64,000 nucleotides of DNA from NCBI GenBank assembly GCA_030737875.1, contig CM060920.1, forward strand, positions 477,306,861-477,370,860, written 5' to 3'. Numbering within the stretch: the stretch's first letter is position 1; the number at the start of each line of letters is the position of its first letter. The stretch comes from Allium sativum (Eukaryota > Streptophyta > Magnoliopsida > Asparagales > Amaryllidaceae). Positions 23,156-32,745 of the stretch are shown piece by piece. The notes under the pieces are model-generated. The model was not told the DNA's origin. It saw nothing but the letters and a program-made list of their open reading frames with translations, and did not search any database. Both the position numbers and the translations under genes were made by a program.

Positions 23156-23366
23156 TTAAGAGGACACCACAGGAAGCATCACTATTGGTGCCTTCAGCAA
23201 AACCTTCTTGTACAACATCACTAGTATCACAATGTGTTACCATCTTCTTATCCTTTTGATAATCATAACAAAATATATGTTTATGACCTTTCTTACTACA
23301 ATAATTACATGTGATAACACCTTTACCACTAGCTTCATTCTTTCTCCAACTTGTATCTTTGTTCAA
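23139..23366 (-). pseudogene. Copia gag C-terminus with CCHC zinc knuckle
   Basis: CNYCSKKGHKHIFC fits C-x2-C-x4-H-x4-C exactly, which is the nucleic-acid-binding knuckle of copia Gag. It lies just upstream of the pol fragment and overlaps it in another frame by 17 nt, showing a frameshift between them. Confidence 0.82.
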
Positions 23367-23601
23367 GTATCATGCTGCATAGCCTCACTTTGAACTGATT
23401 TCAAGCCCGATCCTTTTCTCCTTATCTGCTCATTCAAATAGTTGTTCAAACAGTTTCCAAGGAGATAGCTCGATTAGCATTGGAATTACTTAATGAAACG
23501 ACCATAGTCTCCCAACTTTCTCGAAAAGAACTCATCGACAAAAGAGCCTACAACTCAATATAAAAAATTAACCTTCAAATTGGCAATTGTTTGATCGCAT
23601 C

Positions 23602-23982
23602 TTAAAATTCATTCAAATGCTCTGTAACAGATTTTTTTCCATCAAATTTCAGTTGTACTAACTTTCGAATTAAAAAAGCCTTACTTGTAGCTCTTCTTAA
23701 CTCATATAAAGATACCAACTTGTACCACAAATCCTTCGTGGATTCACTTATAGCAACATGATGGAATACTGAATCATTAAGGTACTTGCAAATCAAAGTG
23801 ATCATCTTCTTGTCTATCGTCTTCCATTTTCACTCATCTATATCTGATGGTTTCTTCCCATTTCCATCAATTGGATCATGAAGATTATTGAGGTATGAAG
23901 CATCCTCCATCTTAGGCTTCCAAATCTTCAAATTTCTTCAATCAAAAATAGTCATCTTCGTAAATGACATCATATCCGGCAT
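23602..23982 (-). pseudogene. Copia gag N-terminal half, with stops
   Basis: The likely start is the ATG at 23982. Two in-frame stops interrupt the first part. The open piece 23602-23805 has the copia Gag (UBN2-type) pattern: a DSVFHHV motif, then KDLWYKLVSLYE, then SVTEHLNEF. The stretch 23367-23601 links it to the knuckle but is broken by frameshifts. Confidence 0.8.
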
Positions 23983-24033
23983 AAAAACGAAAAAAATTCA
24001 ATCCAGAATCACTCTATGCTTTGCAATGATCTA

Positions 24034-24045
24034 GCTTTGATACCA
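24034..24045 (-). promoter_or_regulatory. Primer binding site of copia element
   Basis: GCTTTGATACCA on the plus strand is TGGTATCAAAGC on the minus strand, one base different from the canonical initiator-tRNA-Met site. It is two bases from the LTR at 24048. Confidence 0.8.
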
Positions 24046-24047
24046 AC

Positions 24048-24772
24048 TGTTATGAAGTATGCCCTTTACATGGATGGGACTTACCCACCCGGATCTTATT
24101 CATTTAATTACTTAAAGATAATTTTGATAGGAAACAATACAAATATGAAATTATGTGTAAACATACACCAAACCTCCCACTTTATTGATTCACCAAAATA
24201 ACTTTTTTTTATTATAAACTCAAAATAAACAAAATTATAACTAAATCATTAAGTTTGTTGAGAAATAAAAAGAATATTTAGATGATTAAAATGTTGTTGG
24301 GGAAGAATAGCAATGAAGAACGATGAAAAACCATTGAATTAACAAATTTCGGTCATAATCCATACTTTGATTCAAGTTGCTTATATAGGAAAATAGAAGA
24401 CCTAGAAAAATATTGAAATTGCCTCTAACAAATATTAGAAAAACCCATCTGGAAAACTTGATCAAAACAAGAATACGTCGGCTTAGACGTCTGACAGGGC
24501 TGGTCAGATGTCTTGTTGAGATGGTCAGACGTCTGACCGAATATTCAAAAAAGTTATTTCCTTCATGTCAGACATCTGACATAGTGCCTTAGACGTCTGA
24601 CCAAAATCTATGTCTCCAATCTTCCATTAGCTCAAATGTCTATCATAGGCTTTAGATGTTTAAGTCGAAGCTCTGATTTCTTGGTGTCCCTTTAGGCTGC
24701 TTTTGTTCTTCCTCTATCACAAAGCACTTCCACACATCATCATCTTCAACATATATATAATTTCATATAACA
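24048..24772 (-). repeat. 5' LTR of copia element, 725 bp
   Basis: Plus-strand ends are TGTTATGAAG and CATATAACA, giving a TGTTAT/ATAACA terminal inverted repeat and TG...CA ends. It contains several AGACGTCTGAC palindromic motifs (about 24485-24605). The 3' LTR is not in the window. Confidence 0.75.
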
Positions 24773-25178
24773 ATTCACAACACTAGTTTGGTTTCTTTTG
24801 TGGTGGATGGCGATAGTGCGCATGATATTAGTATGGTGGTTAATTGTTTGTGTAATATTGGGGTCATTAACCACAAGTAGAGAAAGTACGATTCAATGAT
24901 AGTTGAGGTTGTCTTTCATGATTCTATATTTATGGATTGGGTTTTAATCAACATGCATAGTGATCCTTTATATGTTTTTGTGGGTAAGAGTGCTGGTGTA
25001 CATGGTTTTTTTGGTGGATGAAATGAAAGTTTGAGGATGACATTATTATGAGTGTTTTCGGGTGTTAGTGTAGCTTGTATCTCTTCTTGTTTGTTTGACA
25101 TTATAGGTTCAAGTTCTCTAGCCATTGCTCAACATGACGTTGCAGTTATTGTTAGTGAATATATCTCTTGTGAAGTTA
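24773..25178. other. Unique target region left of element B1, possible degenerate coding remnant
   Basis: Plus-strand codons from about 24782 to 25178 stay open except for three stops. On the minus strand, 24916-25125 is a 69-codon frame starting with an ATG in good context (GCAATGGC), MARELEPIMSNK. Neither product is recognised, and both readings may be chance. B1 inserted at 25178/25179 and the sequence resumes at 38934. Confidence 0.2.
25174..25178 (+). repeat. Target site duplication, left, of B1 (AGTTA)
   Basis: AGTTA directly precedes the TG of the 5' LTR and is repeated exactly at 38929-38933 after the CA of the 3' LTR. Confidence 0.93.
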
Positions 25179-26156
25179 TGTAATGGCGCGTTTTGTAAGG
25201 TATAATAATTAAGTTATTTAATTATTTAAATAACGAATATTTTTATAAACGATAGTTGAACGTATAATTATAATTTTATTATAATTAAAATCGAGCTTGA
25301 AATGGCGCTGCAGTTCGCGATTTGGCGATTCGAACTTCAACTGAATGTACAGGATTCGTTTTAAGTCGGATTTCTGTGAAACAAGAAACGTGTGGAGCTG
25401 GTAGAGTATATCTTTCTAGTGGAAGAGAAAAATCGGGATTTCATCGTGTAGATTTTGAGTTATGTCCAAATCAAATTTCAGAAAAGTCGCTGTGGAATTC
25501 CTTTATAATTTGCGACGCTTTATATACGTTATAAATCGATTTTTCGATACGAACTGAATATCGGGATAATCTGGAGTCTGGAAATCAAGTCATAAAATCT
25601 GAGGTGATATTCTAGAGCCGGACGACATTGTATATGGATATATACGATAATATTAATTTATTAATATTTAATTTAATAATATTTAAATATATTTATATAT
25701 TTAAATGGGTCATCCAGAGCTTTAAAAATACGCAGTTTGAGCAGACGAAGTCAGAATTCGACGAAACTAATTTTGTTGGATCCGGAATGTCGAATACTTG
25801 TTAGAGTACCAGTTTGGTGATTTTTGGATATCATATATGGCCGTACGTGATTTTTGACTGAGAAACAGACGAGAAATCGACCTTTAAAAATATGCAGTTT
25901 GAACATACGGAGTCGGAATTCGACGAAACTAGTTTCGTTGGGACCGTAATGTCGAACTCTAGCTACTGGTCCAGTTTCGTGATTTTTGGGTATCGTATGT
26001 AGTCGCAGGGATTTTTGGAAGTCATATACAAGAAGAAATTGGCTAAAATAAAATATAGAAATCGAAAATAAAAATATCCAACATTTTTCTGTGGACCACA
26101 TGAAGGCCACACGACATGCTTTTTCAGCCACGATTCTTACCAACCACCACAGAGCC

Positions 26157-26163
26157 TATATAA
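26157..26163 (+). promoter_or_regulatory. TATA box of B1 5' LTR
   Basis: TATATAA in CCTATATAACCC lies about 980 bp into the LTR. It implies a start near 26190 and an R-U5 portion of over 5 kb. The same site is in the 3' LTR (33724-33730) and in B2 (61087-61096, minus). Confidence 0.65.
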
Positions 26164-26982
26164 CCCAAAGGAACGAACACAGCAAGGAGTTGGACAAAAG
26201 AAAAATCAAAAGAAAATGTAATCAAACTCTATAAAATCAAATACAAGTGTTGTTGAGTTCAGCGTGAGGTTCTCTTCGTTTCTGAACCTGAAACCGTGAG
26301 TGCGACGCCCTATTGGCTGAAGCTCGAAACGCACAAAAGAACTAGGGTTCGAGTTTGCAAGTAGCAGGAGCAGTAATTCACGAGATCGACTTTATTTCTG
26401 GTTTTGTTGAATCGAATTGCACCTATGTGCATTTGTTTGGGTTGATCGATGGATAAAAGGGTCGGAGCTGTGCTGAAGCTACCCGACGTCGCACGTCCAT
26501 CCGAGAGCTCGAGCGTGTGCTCAAGGGTAGGGTGTGGTGCGGAAATTGATGAGAAGTTGGATGGTGTCTTTAGTTTGGAGAACGATGGAAGGGTGAAGGA
26601 GTAATTGGCGCTGGAAATGTCGAGGGTGGAGGAGCATTTCTGAGGAGCTTACGGCATTTTGATTTGGGGAAGGAAGTGCTTTTGGAGCGGATGGGTTTAA
26701 GACAAGGCATGTAGTGGGCCGAGATTTATATGGGTGAGGCCCATTCTTAAGTAAACCATTAAGTTTTTATTTAAATAAATAGTTTATTAACTTGTATCAT
26801 GCGTATCTTGGTCATACGACATCAGAATAAAAAACCGTAAGTTGCGTTGGGATCGTATGGACGGGAGCAATACAATGGGACTGACCGCGAGTCAATCCGA
26901 GCTCGTTACAATTTATGGCGAAATAAATTGTCCGACTGAATCAGATAACGCAAACCGACATTTAACGGTTAACGCGTCCAAT

Positions 26983-27201
26983 GTGAGTAAAACTCACCAA
27001 CTCTGTACAGTTCTACTTTTACAGTGTATTCTTAAAACTGTTAATTATTGTCTGTTTGATTGTGTGTTGACTGTTTGATTGAACTGCTAGTCAGTTAGTA
27101 AAGAATATATATATATGTATATATATAAATCGTCAAATAGTTATATGTTGATTTTGTTTATCAGAATATTATACTAGTGTTGTCTAATATCTGTGGTGCA
27201 G
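26983..27201 (+). other. Intron-like segment in B1 5' LTR leader
   Basis: Donor AAT then GTGAGTAAAA at 26983 and acceptor GTGGTGCAG ending at 27201, 219 nt. The segment is T-rich, with a CTAAT branch-point-like motif about 18 nt before the acceptor. Position and length are conserved in the 3' LTR (34550-34770), B2 and B3. Confidence 0.5.
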
Positions 27202-27209
27202 GGAAACAG

Positions 27210-27238
27210 GTTGGAGGAATCCAACTGGATTCCTCAAC
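27210..27238 (+). other. Conserved hairpin just after the acceptor-like site, B1 5' LTR
   Basis: GTTG then GAGGAATCC, loop AACT, then GGATTCCTC and AAC form an almost perfect stem. Equivalent hairpins are at 34779-34807, 59989-60017 and 10781-10809; the last keeps pairing mainly through a wobble change. Confidence 0.7.
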
Positions 27239-27721
27239 AGTTATTTTACTGTGATTTTTATATTGTGATATATAATGTGATGTATATAATCTGTGTGATT
27301 ATGTGTGGTGGGACGATATTTATCGTTGTTATATGGCGTGTTAAATACCCTGAGAAATACCAGAATGTAGGAGAGGGGTTTTCAAAGTATATTTTGAAAA
27401 TAGCTTATTTATATAAAATCAAGGGATTTTATATATATATATATAAGAAAAAGGATTTTTGATATTAAGGAATATAGTTGGTAAAACAAATATAAAAGAG
27501 TTTTATTTGTAAATCAATATAAGGGAATATATATGTTCATCGAATATAAGAGGATATATTTGTTAGTCAAAATATAAAGGAATTATATTCGTTAGAACAA
27601 ATATAAAGGATATTTATTTAGAGATTAAATAAATAGAATATTATAAAGGGTATTTATTTAGAGATTAAATAAATAGAATTAAACTAAAGAAGATATTTAT
27701 TTGTTAAATAAATAGGAGTTA

Positions 27722-28260
27722 ACCAAGTGAATTGGTCGAGTTAACCAAGTGAATTGGTTGAGTTAAACGAAGTGAATTAGTTAAGTTAAACTAGGTGGTT
27801 AATCAAAGTGAATTAGTAAGTTAAACTAAGTGGTTAACCAAAGTAAATTAGTTAAGTTAAACTAAGCGGTGAATCAAAGTGAATTTGTTAAGTTAAACTA
27901 AATGATTAATCGATGTGAATTAGTTAAGTTAAACTAAAGGATTTATCAATGTGAATTAGTTAAGTTAAACTAAAGGATTAATCGATGTGAATTAGTTAAG
28001 TTAACTAAGTGGTTAATCAAAGTAGATTAGTTGAGTTAAACTAAGTGAACCGGCTAGAGTTAATCAACGTGAATTAACTAAGTAAACTAAGTGGATTAGT
28101 TCAGTTAATCGAGACAAGTAAATCAAGTTAGGGTAAACCATTTGAGTTGACCAGTTAGAGTTAACCATTTGAGTTAACCAGTTTGAGTTGATCAGTTAGA
28201 GTTGACCAGTTAGAGTTGACCAGTTAAAGTTGACGAGTTAGAGTTATCCAAGTGGAGTTA
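27722..28260 (+). repeat. Degenerate short-unit arrays in B1 5' LTR
   Basis: Many variants of AAGTGAATTAGTTAAGTTAA occur to about 28100, followed by GTTGACCAGTTAGA-type units to about 28240. The latter match a 14-bp array at 58788-59000 in B2. No coding potential. Confidence 0.8.
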
Positions 28261-28274
28261 ATCGAGTAGCGTTG

Positions 28275-29110
28275 TCGAATATCACTTATTCGAAGAAGAG
28301 CTATAGTCTATTCGAGTGGAGAAATCAAATGTTATTCATTTGAGAAGAGTTATCGAATATAGTTTATTCGAGTGGAGAAATCAAATGTGATTCATTTGAG
28401 AAGAGTTATCGAATATTATTTATTCGAAGAGTGGTTATCGAATATTGGTTATTCAAAGTTAGTTAATCCAAAGGAGTTATTCGAAGTTAGTTAATCCAAA
28501 GGAGTTAGTCGAAGAGTTAATCGAATATAGTTATTCGAAAGAAGGTGTTAATCGAACATTGTAATTCGAGTAAAGTTAAAAGAGTTAATCGAATTTAGTT
28601 ATTCGAAATGAGTTATTCGAATTAGATATTTGAATAGAGTTAAACACGTAAGAGTTAATTGAATATTAGTTATTCAATTAGAGTTAAATCGAATTTAGTT
28701 ATTCGAAGGAGTTAATCAATTTGAGTTAAGTTAATCGATTTGAATTAAGTTGAATCGAAATGGAGTAAATCGATTAGAATTAAGTTAATCGAGTTTGAGT
28801 AAATCGAATATGGGTTATTCGAAGGTAAGTTATTCGAATGAGTTATTCGAAGGAGTTAATCAAATGAGTCGATCCAAAGGAGTTAGTCGAATATTAGTAT
28901 TCGAATAGAGTTAAAGGAGTTATCGAGTTTAGTTTGATCGAAAGGAGTTATCGATTAGTAAATCGAAAGGAGATTTTCGAATATAGCATATTCGAAAGAA
29001 AGAGATCAAATATTGTTTAGTCGAAAGAGAGAGATTTCGAAAATGAGTTATTCGAAGAGAGATAATCGAATATAGGTTATTCGAAGAAGAGTTAATCAAA
29101 TAGAGATTAC
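28275..29110 (+). repeat. Array of covarying 7-bp hairpins in B1 5' LTR
   Basis: Units spaced mostly 28 bp apart each contain a 7-bp stem and 5-nt loop. The arms are TCGAATA/TATTCGA (28275-28293, 28353-28371, 28409-28427) or TCAAATG/CATTTGA (28325-28343, 28381-28399). At 28657-28679 they become AATTGAATA/TATTCAATT. Arms change together, keeping the pairing. Later units are more degenerate. Confidence 0.88.
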
Positions 29111-31314
29111 TCGAAAGGGAGTTATACGTCGAATTCAATTATAGCGAATTCGGGAAAGTACTATTTACTTTCCAGGGTTTAGATCAAGATTTAGTTATTG
29201 ATTTAGAAATTAGGTGTCTGTTAAATTATTCGAGTTAGGAGATAAAGTTATAATTAAGATTTGATATTTCAGAAGTAGGAATTATAACGGTAGAGTTATA
29301 ATCAAACGTTGTCATATAAGAAGTGGATTCGTAACCTGAATCCGAGAATTTGCGTAAACAGATGATTGGAAAAAGTGAGTGACGAGCTTCACCTATTTCA
29401 CAGTAAAGGACGTTGTTCAATTAAGGTCTGAGAGGTAATTATACCCCAACTTGATTGACTTCAGAATTGACAAAGGAATAGTTGTGGTTCGATCTAAAAG
29501 GTTGATTAGGAATAAAGTTAAGGAATAAGCGATAAATGGATTAAGCGAAACGATGTTTTATACAACGTTCATTGGAAATCCGTAAATGAGTTTTGGAAAC
29601 GTTTTCCAAATATAGTCAGATATGTTTTCTAAACATAGAAGATGAAATGTTTTCATGATAAGAATTTAAGAAATAGAGTTAAGCAAATTCAGAAACTGAC
29701 TGGAGAGGGTAAGTTGAACGGTTTTCTAAGTGACGATCTGATGTTGGTTTCGACCTTCCGCATTGATACTTAGAGAATTTTTCTCATACTAGTTACAGTT
29801 AGGGACTGATAGTTGCAAAATAATAGTGATGTGAAAATAAGCTATGGAAATGTTTTCCAATGATTAATAACATATATTTTCTAATATATGGAATAAGGAA
29901 ATATGAACATATGATGATTGATCGATCGAATTTCCATTTGGAAATAAGATCGTTGTTTGTACACCGACATGTTTTCATTTGATAGTTGAATCACAGACTA
30001 TCAAAGTTTTTACCATTTTAACGTTGTTATTATGGAGAGACCGGTTGGATTATTATCCAAATAACCACTCTGTATTGGCATAAGCGTTGCGAGCAATATA
30101 TGCCAAAGATAAATTGAAGACGGAGTAAAGTGCAAGGGCTGTTGTATAAGTCTTAGATAACAGTGACTAAGATGGATATACTGAATAGTGCCTTCGGTTT
30201 GTCCAGTCCCAGGACAACGTATATGGAAGAAGGTCTGACAGAGTATATCCAATGGATCGCGTAAGTTGATCTGTTCAAACGTATTCACGTTTGGTGGCGG
30301 AGGAATTCGTTTCTCTTAGCTATATACCCGTGTTATTTTTGGATAAGTCAATTTGTGATTTGGCGGGTATGACGATGTGGCATTCAAAGTGAATGGTGAT
30401 CAGATGTTCTGAAGATAGACGTAGCTTCTAGCCTCACACCAGGAAGTAACAAAAGTTGGGCTAGGCAGCATGGCTAGTTGGGTCATTCCCAAGCAGGGTG
30501 TATTGTCACCGATCTAGGGAATATCCATATTTATACTTCTTTTTGATTCTGTATCTTCGGATGATGGTTTGATGGCCTATAACCGTGGTGGCAATATATT
30601 CGCGACACTCAAGCTAATGAGTGAGCGGTCATGTGTGGCCGGGTTGCAAGACGTTCTTGTTGAACCTGCAGTGTATCACCTCTAGAGTACACTGATCAGA
30701 AGGTGCTCCCATACCTTGTCTGTTGGAATCCATTCTCCGATAAGCGCCCTGCGGTTTATGATTTTATACTATGTATGTAGAACGTGAGATGCAAGCGTTT
30801 CTGCTAGATTGATATCTATTTGTACTTAGACATTATTATAATATCACAATGATATTGCTTGTCAAAGTTGTTCAGATACTCATAAGGGAAAAACCCGTTC
30901 CATATTCACGGCGTGGTCTTATGAGATATCCTATACCTGTTTTAAACTATTTTACTCATACCAGTCCCATGACTGACCCGGAGTTTACTTTGTTGTTTTC
31001 CCTAAACTCTTGGGTGCCTAAATTTGTACGGGCAGTCAAGTAGTCGGGATTTACAGATATGCTTGGAGAGCTTGGAGCAGGAGGCTGCAAGATTCTATAG
31101 CTATAGTTATTTCCGCTGTGTTGTAAGTGTTGTACTCTGATAAGTGCTATTGTATATATATAACTGTTTACTTCAAAGTTATGTTATATATTATATGTTA
31201 TTCGTTCCGCTGTGAGATTCGTGTTACTCTGATGATTCTGATGTTCTTCTTCTTCTATTCTATTAGTTCTATCTTTTCTTTCTCACCTTCTAAATTCTTT
31301 CACTAACGTCTCGG

Positions 31315-31343
31315 AATTTCCGACTCTCGAGGAGTCGGAAATT
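31315..31343 (+). other. U5-end hairpin of B1 5' LTR
   Basis: AATTTCCGACTC, loop TCGAG, GAGTCGGAAATT: a perfect 12-bp stem ending 13 bp from the LTR end. It is repeated at 38887-38915. B2 has a 10-bp version with a paired change (TTTTCGACTC/GAGTCGAAAA). It could act as a transcription, polyadenylation or integration-end signal (inference). Confidence 0.85.
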
Positions 31344-31358
31344 TCCAGCCGTTACAGT

Positions 31359-31370
31359 TGGTATCAGAGC
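31359..31370 (+). promoter_or_regulatory. Primer binding site (tRNA-Met initiator) of B1
   Basis: TGGTATCAGAGC, two bases after the 5' LTR, is an exact match to the common plant site. Confidence 0.95.
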
Positions 31371-32732
31371 TTAAGGTTAAGTGATTACCTTGGCTCTGTG
31401 GCATAACTCGGTAGAGATAGGGTTAGTAATACCCTAGATTGAGTTTGAGTGTATATATACGAGTGCGTATTTGTATTTGGTATAAAACTGTTTTATATTG
31501 TGGAGATTCACTGGCTGAGTTGTTTATGAGTTCTGGTCGATCAGTTTTGATCCACTGTATCGATAAGGGTTACTAAACACCCGAATACGATGAACCGACA
31601 TGGTATGTTTTGAAAGAGGGTAAATGAAATAATTTTTCCCAAAATATATTTGTTTATAGAAGAAATATACATCTTGAAATTATTATAGTATATTGATTGT
31701 GTTGGTTGTTATTATAATCGAACAAGATTATAAAAGGGTGAAATGGTTATAAATGACCAATCAGAATTCATATGAATGTAATATATGAAATAGTTTGAAT
31801 TAAATATGAATTTAAAACAGATTTGGAATTAAAATAAGGAAATTTTAAGTTCCTGGGAGATTTGAAAATGTTTTTCAAATTTAAAACGATATAGTATTGA
31901 ACTCACTTCGATAGCTGGTAAATAGATTCTGATGATGAATCTAGACATCATCAGTGTTCATTTTCGAGTTCTAAGTGACGGATTACTACCAAAGGTTTTG
32001 TTTTTGAATTGTTTTGAGAAAACAAGTTATTTAGAAATTAAAAGGTTTTGAATTGGCATTATGATTTCAAATTGATTTGAAATAAACCCAGGAATTTTGA
32101 ATTCTGGAATTAAAAATTTAACTAATAAAGTTAAATGGATTGAGAAGACATAAGTGAATAAATACATTGGAATTTGACTTGAACCAAGTTAAATAAATCG
32201 GGATTTGGTTAGAGAATAATCTGGATTAGAATTAAGTTGATGGGTTAAGAGTTTGAAATCTGATAGTGGAGTTTGAATAGAATTTGACTGGGATAAAACC
32301 AAGTGTTTGAGTGAAGGTTGGATTGAGATGACATTAGTAGATGTTGGGTTGATAACAGGTGAAAGTGATGAAGTTAATATGCCCGACAAAAAGGTACAAG
32401 TTTATATTAGATATAAGCATGAGATTTATGAGCCGAATCGGCAAGCTGCTTGGCCGTTTGATTTTCTTTTAGGTTGGAGATGGCATAGAGAGGCGAGTTG
32501 TGGTTTTACCGATAGGGCTATACAAAGGAGGTTATGGCGAAATTTTCCCGAAAATTTAAAGTGTTAGAAAATTTTCATAATTTTTGAAAATTTTAGTTAG
32601 TCGGAAGAATAAATATTTCAGTCGATATTAATTGGTTCGGTTAAAATCAGAAATAAGGGGTAAACCAATCTTAGGAGTTCCAATATATAGGGTCATCCTC
32701 TAACTTAGCAATTTCGAGGACGAAATTATTTT

Positions 32733-32745
32733 AAGTGGGGAAGTC
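32733..32745 (+). promoter_or_regulatory. Polypurine tract of B1
   Basis: AAGTGGGGAAG followed by TC lies directly before the 3' LTR at 32746. It is the plus-strand primer in reverse transcription. Confidence 0.9.

Larger units (their letters stand above)
22593..24772 (-). mobile_element. Decayed, truncated Ty1/copia element
   Basis: Minus-strand order: 5' LTR (24048-24772), primer site (24034-24045), then gag and the start of pol in fragments. It ends abruptly near 22593, before the catalytic integrase, reverse transcriptase and 3' LTR. Stops and frameshifts are frequent, so it is old and inactive. Confidence 0.85.
25179..31356 (+). repeat. 5' LTR of B1, 6178 bp
   Basis: It begins TGTAATGGCGCG and ends CCAGCCGTTACA. 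From left to right: U3 with palindromic ACGAAACTAGTTTCGT (25923-25938), TATA at 26157, GC-rich leader, intron-like segment 26983-27201, hairpin 27210-27238, A/T-rich arrays to about 28260, covarying hairpin array to about 29110, blocks shared with family A (29730-30700), and the U5 hairpin 31315-31343. Confidence 0.95.
31357..32745 (+). mobile_element. Internal region of B1, 1.39 kb, no gag or pol
   Basis: It starts with the primer site and ends with a polypurine tract. The best open frame (32307-32567, 86 codons) has a part resembling the matching place in B2 (about 62400-62610, minus), but B2 has stops there. The similarity therefore looks like nucleotide conservation rather than a working protein. 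The final TTTCGAGGACGAAATTATTT is the signature of a Ty3 3' end. Confidence 0.9.

Noticed and set aside
25751..26143. 130-codon minus-strand frame, present again at 33318-33710
   Set aside because: It lies antisense in the U3 of B1 and is present twice only because LTRs are duplicated; it follows the U3 repeat and is not retained in B2.
27722..29110. CRISPR-like array
   Set aside because: Units are degenerate, contiguous and lack unique spacers; the context is a eukaryotic LTR.
32307..32567. 86-codon frame in the B1 internal region as a possible gag or accessory gene
   Set aside because: The corresponding place in B2 has stop codons, and no retroviral domain is visible.
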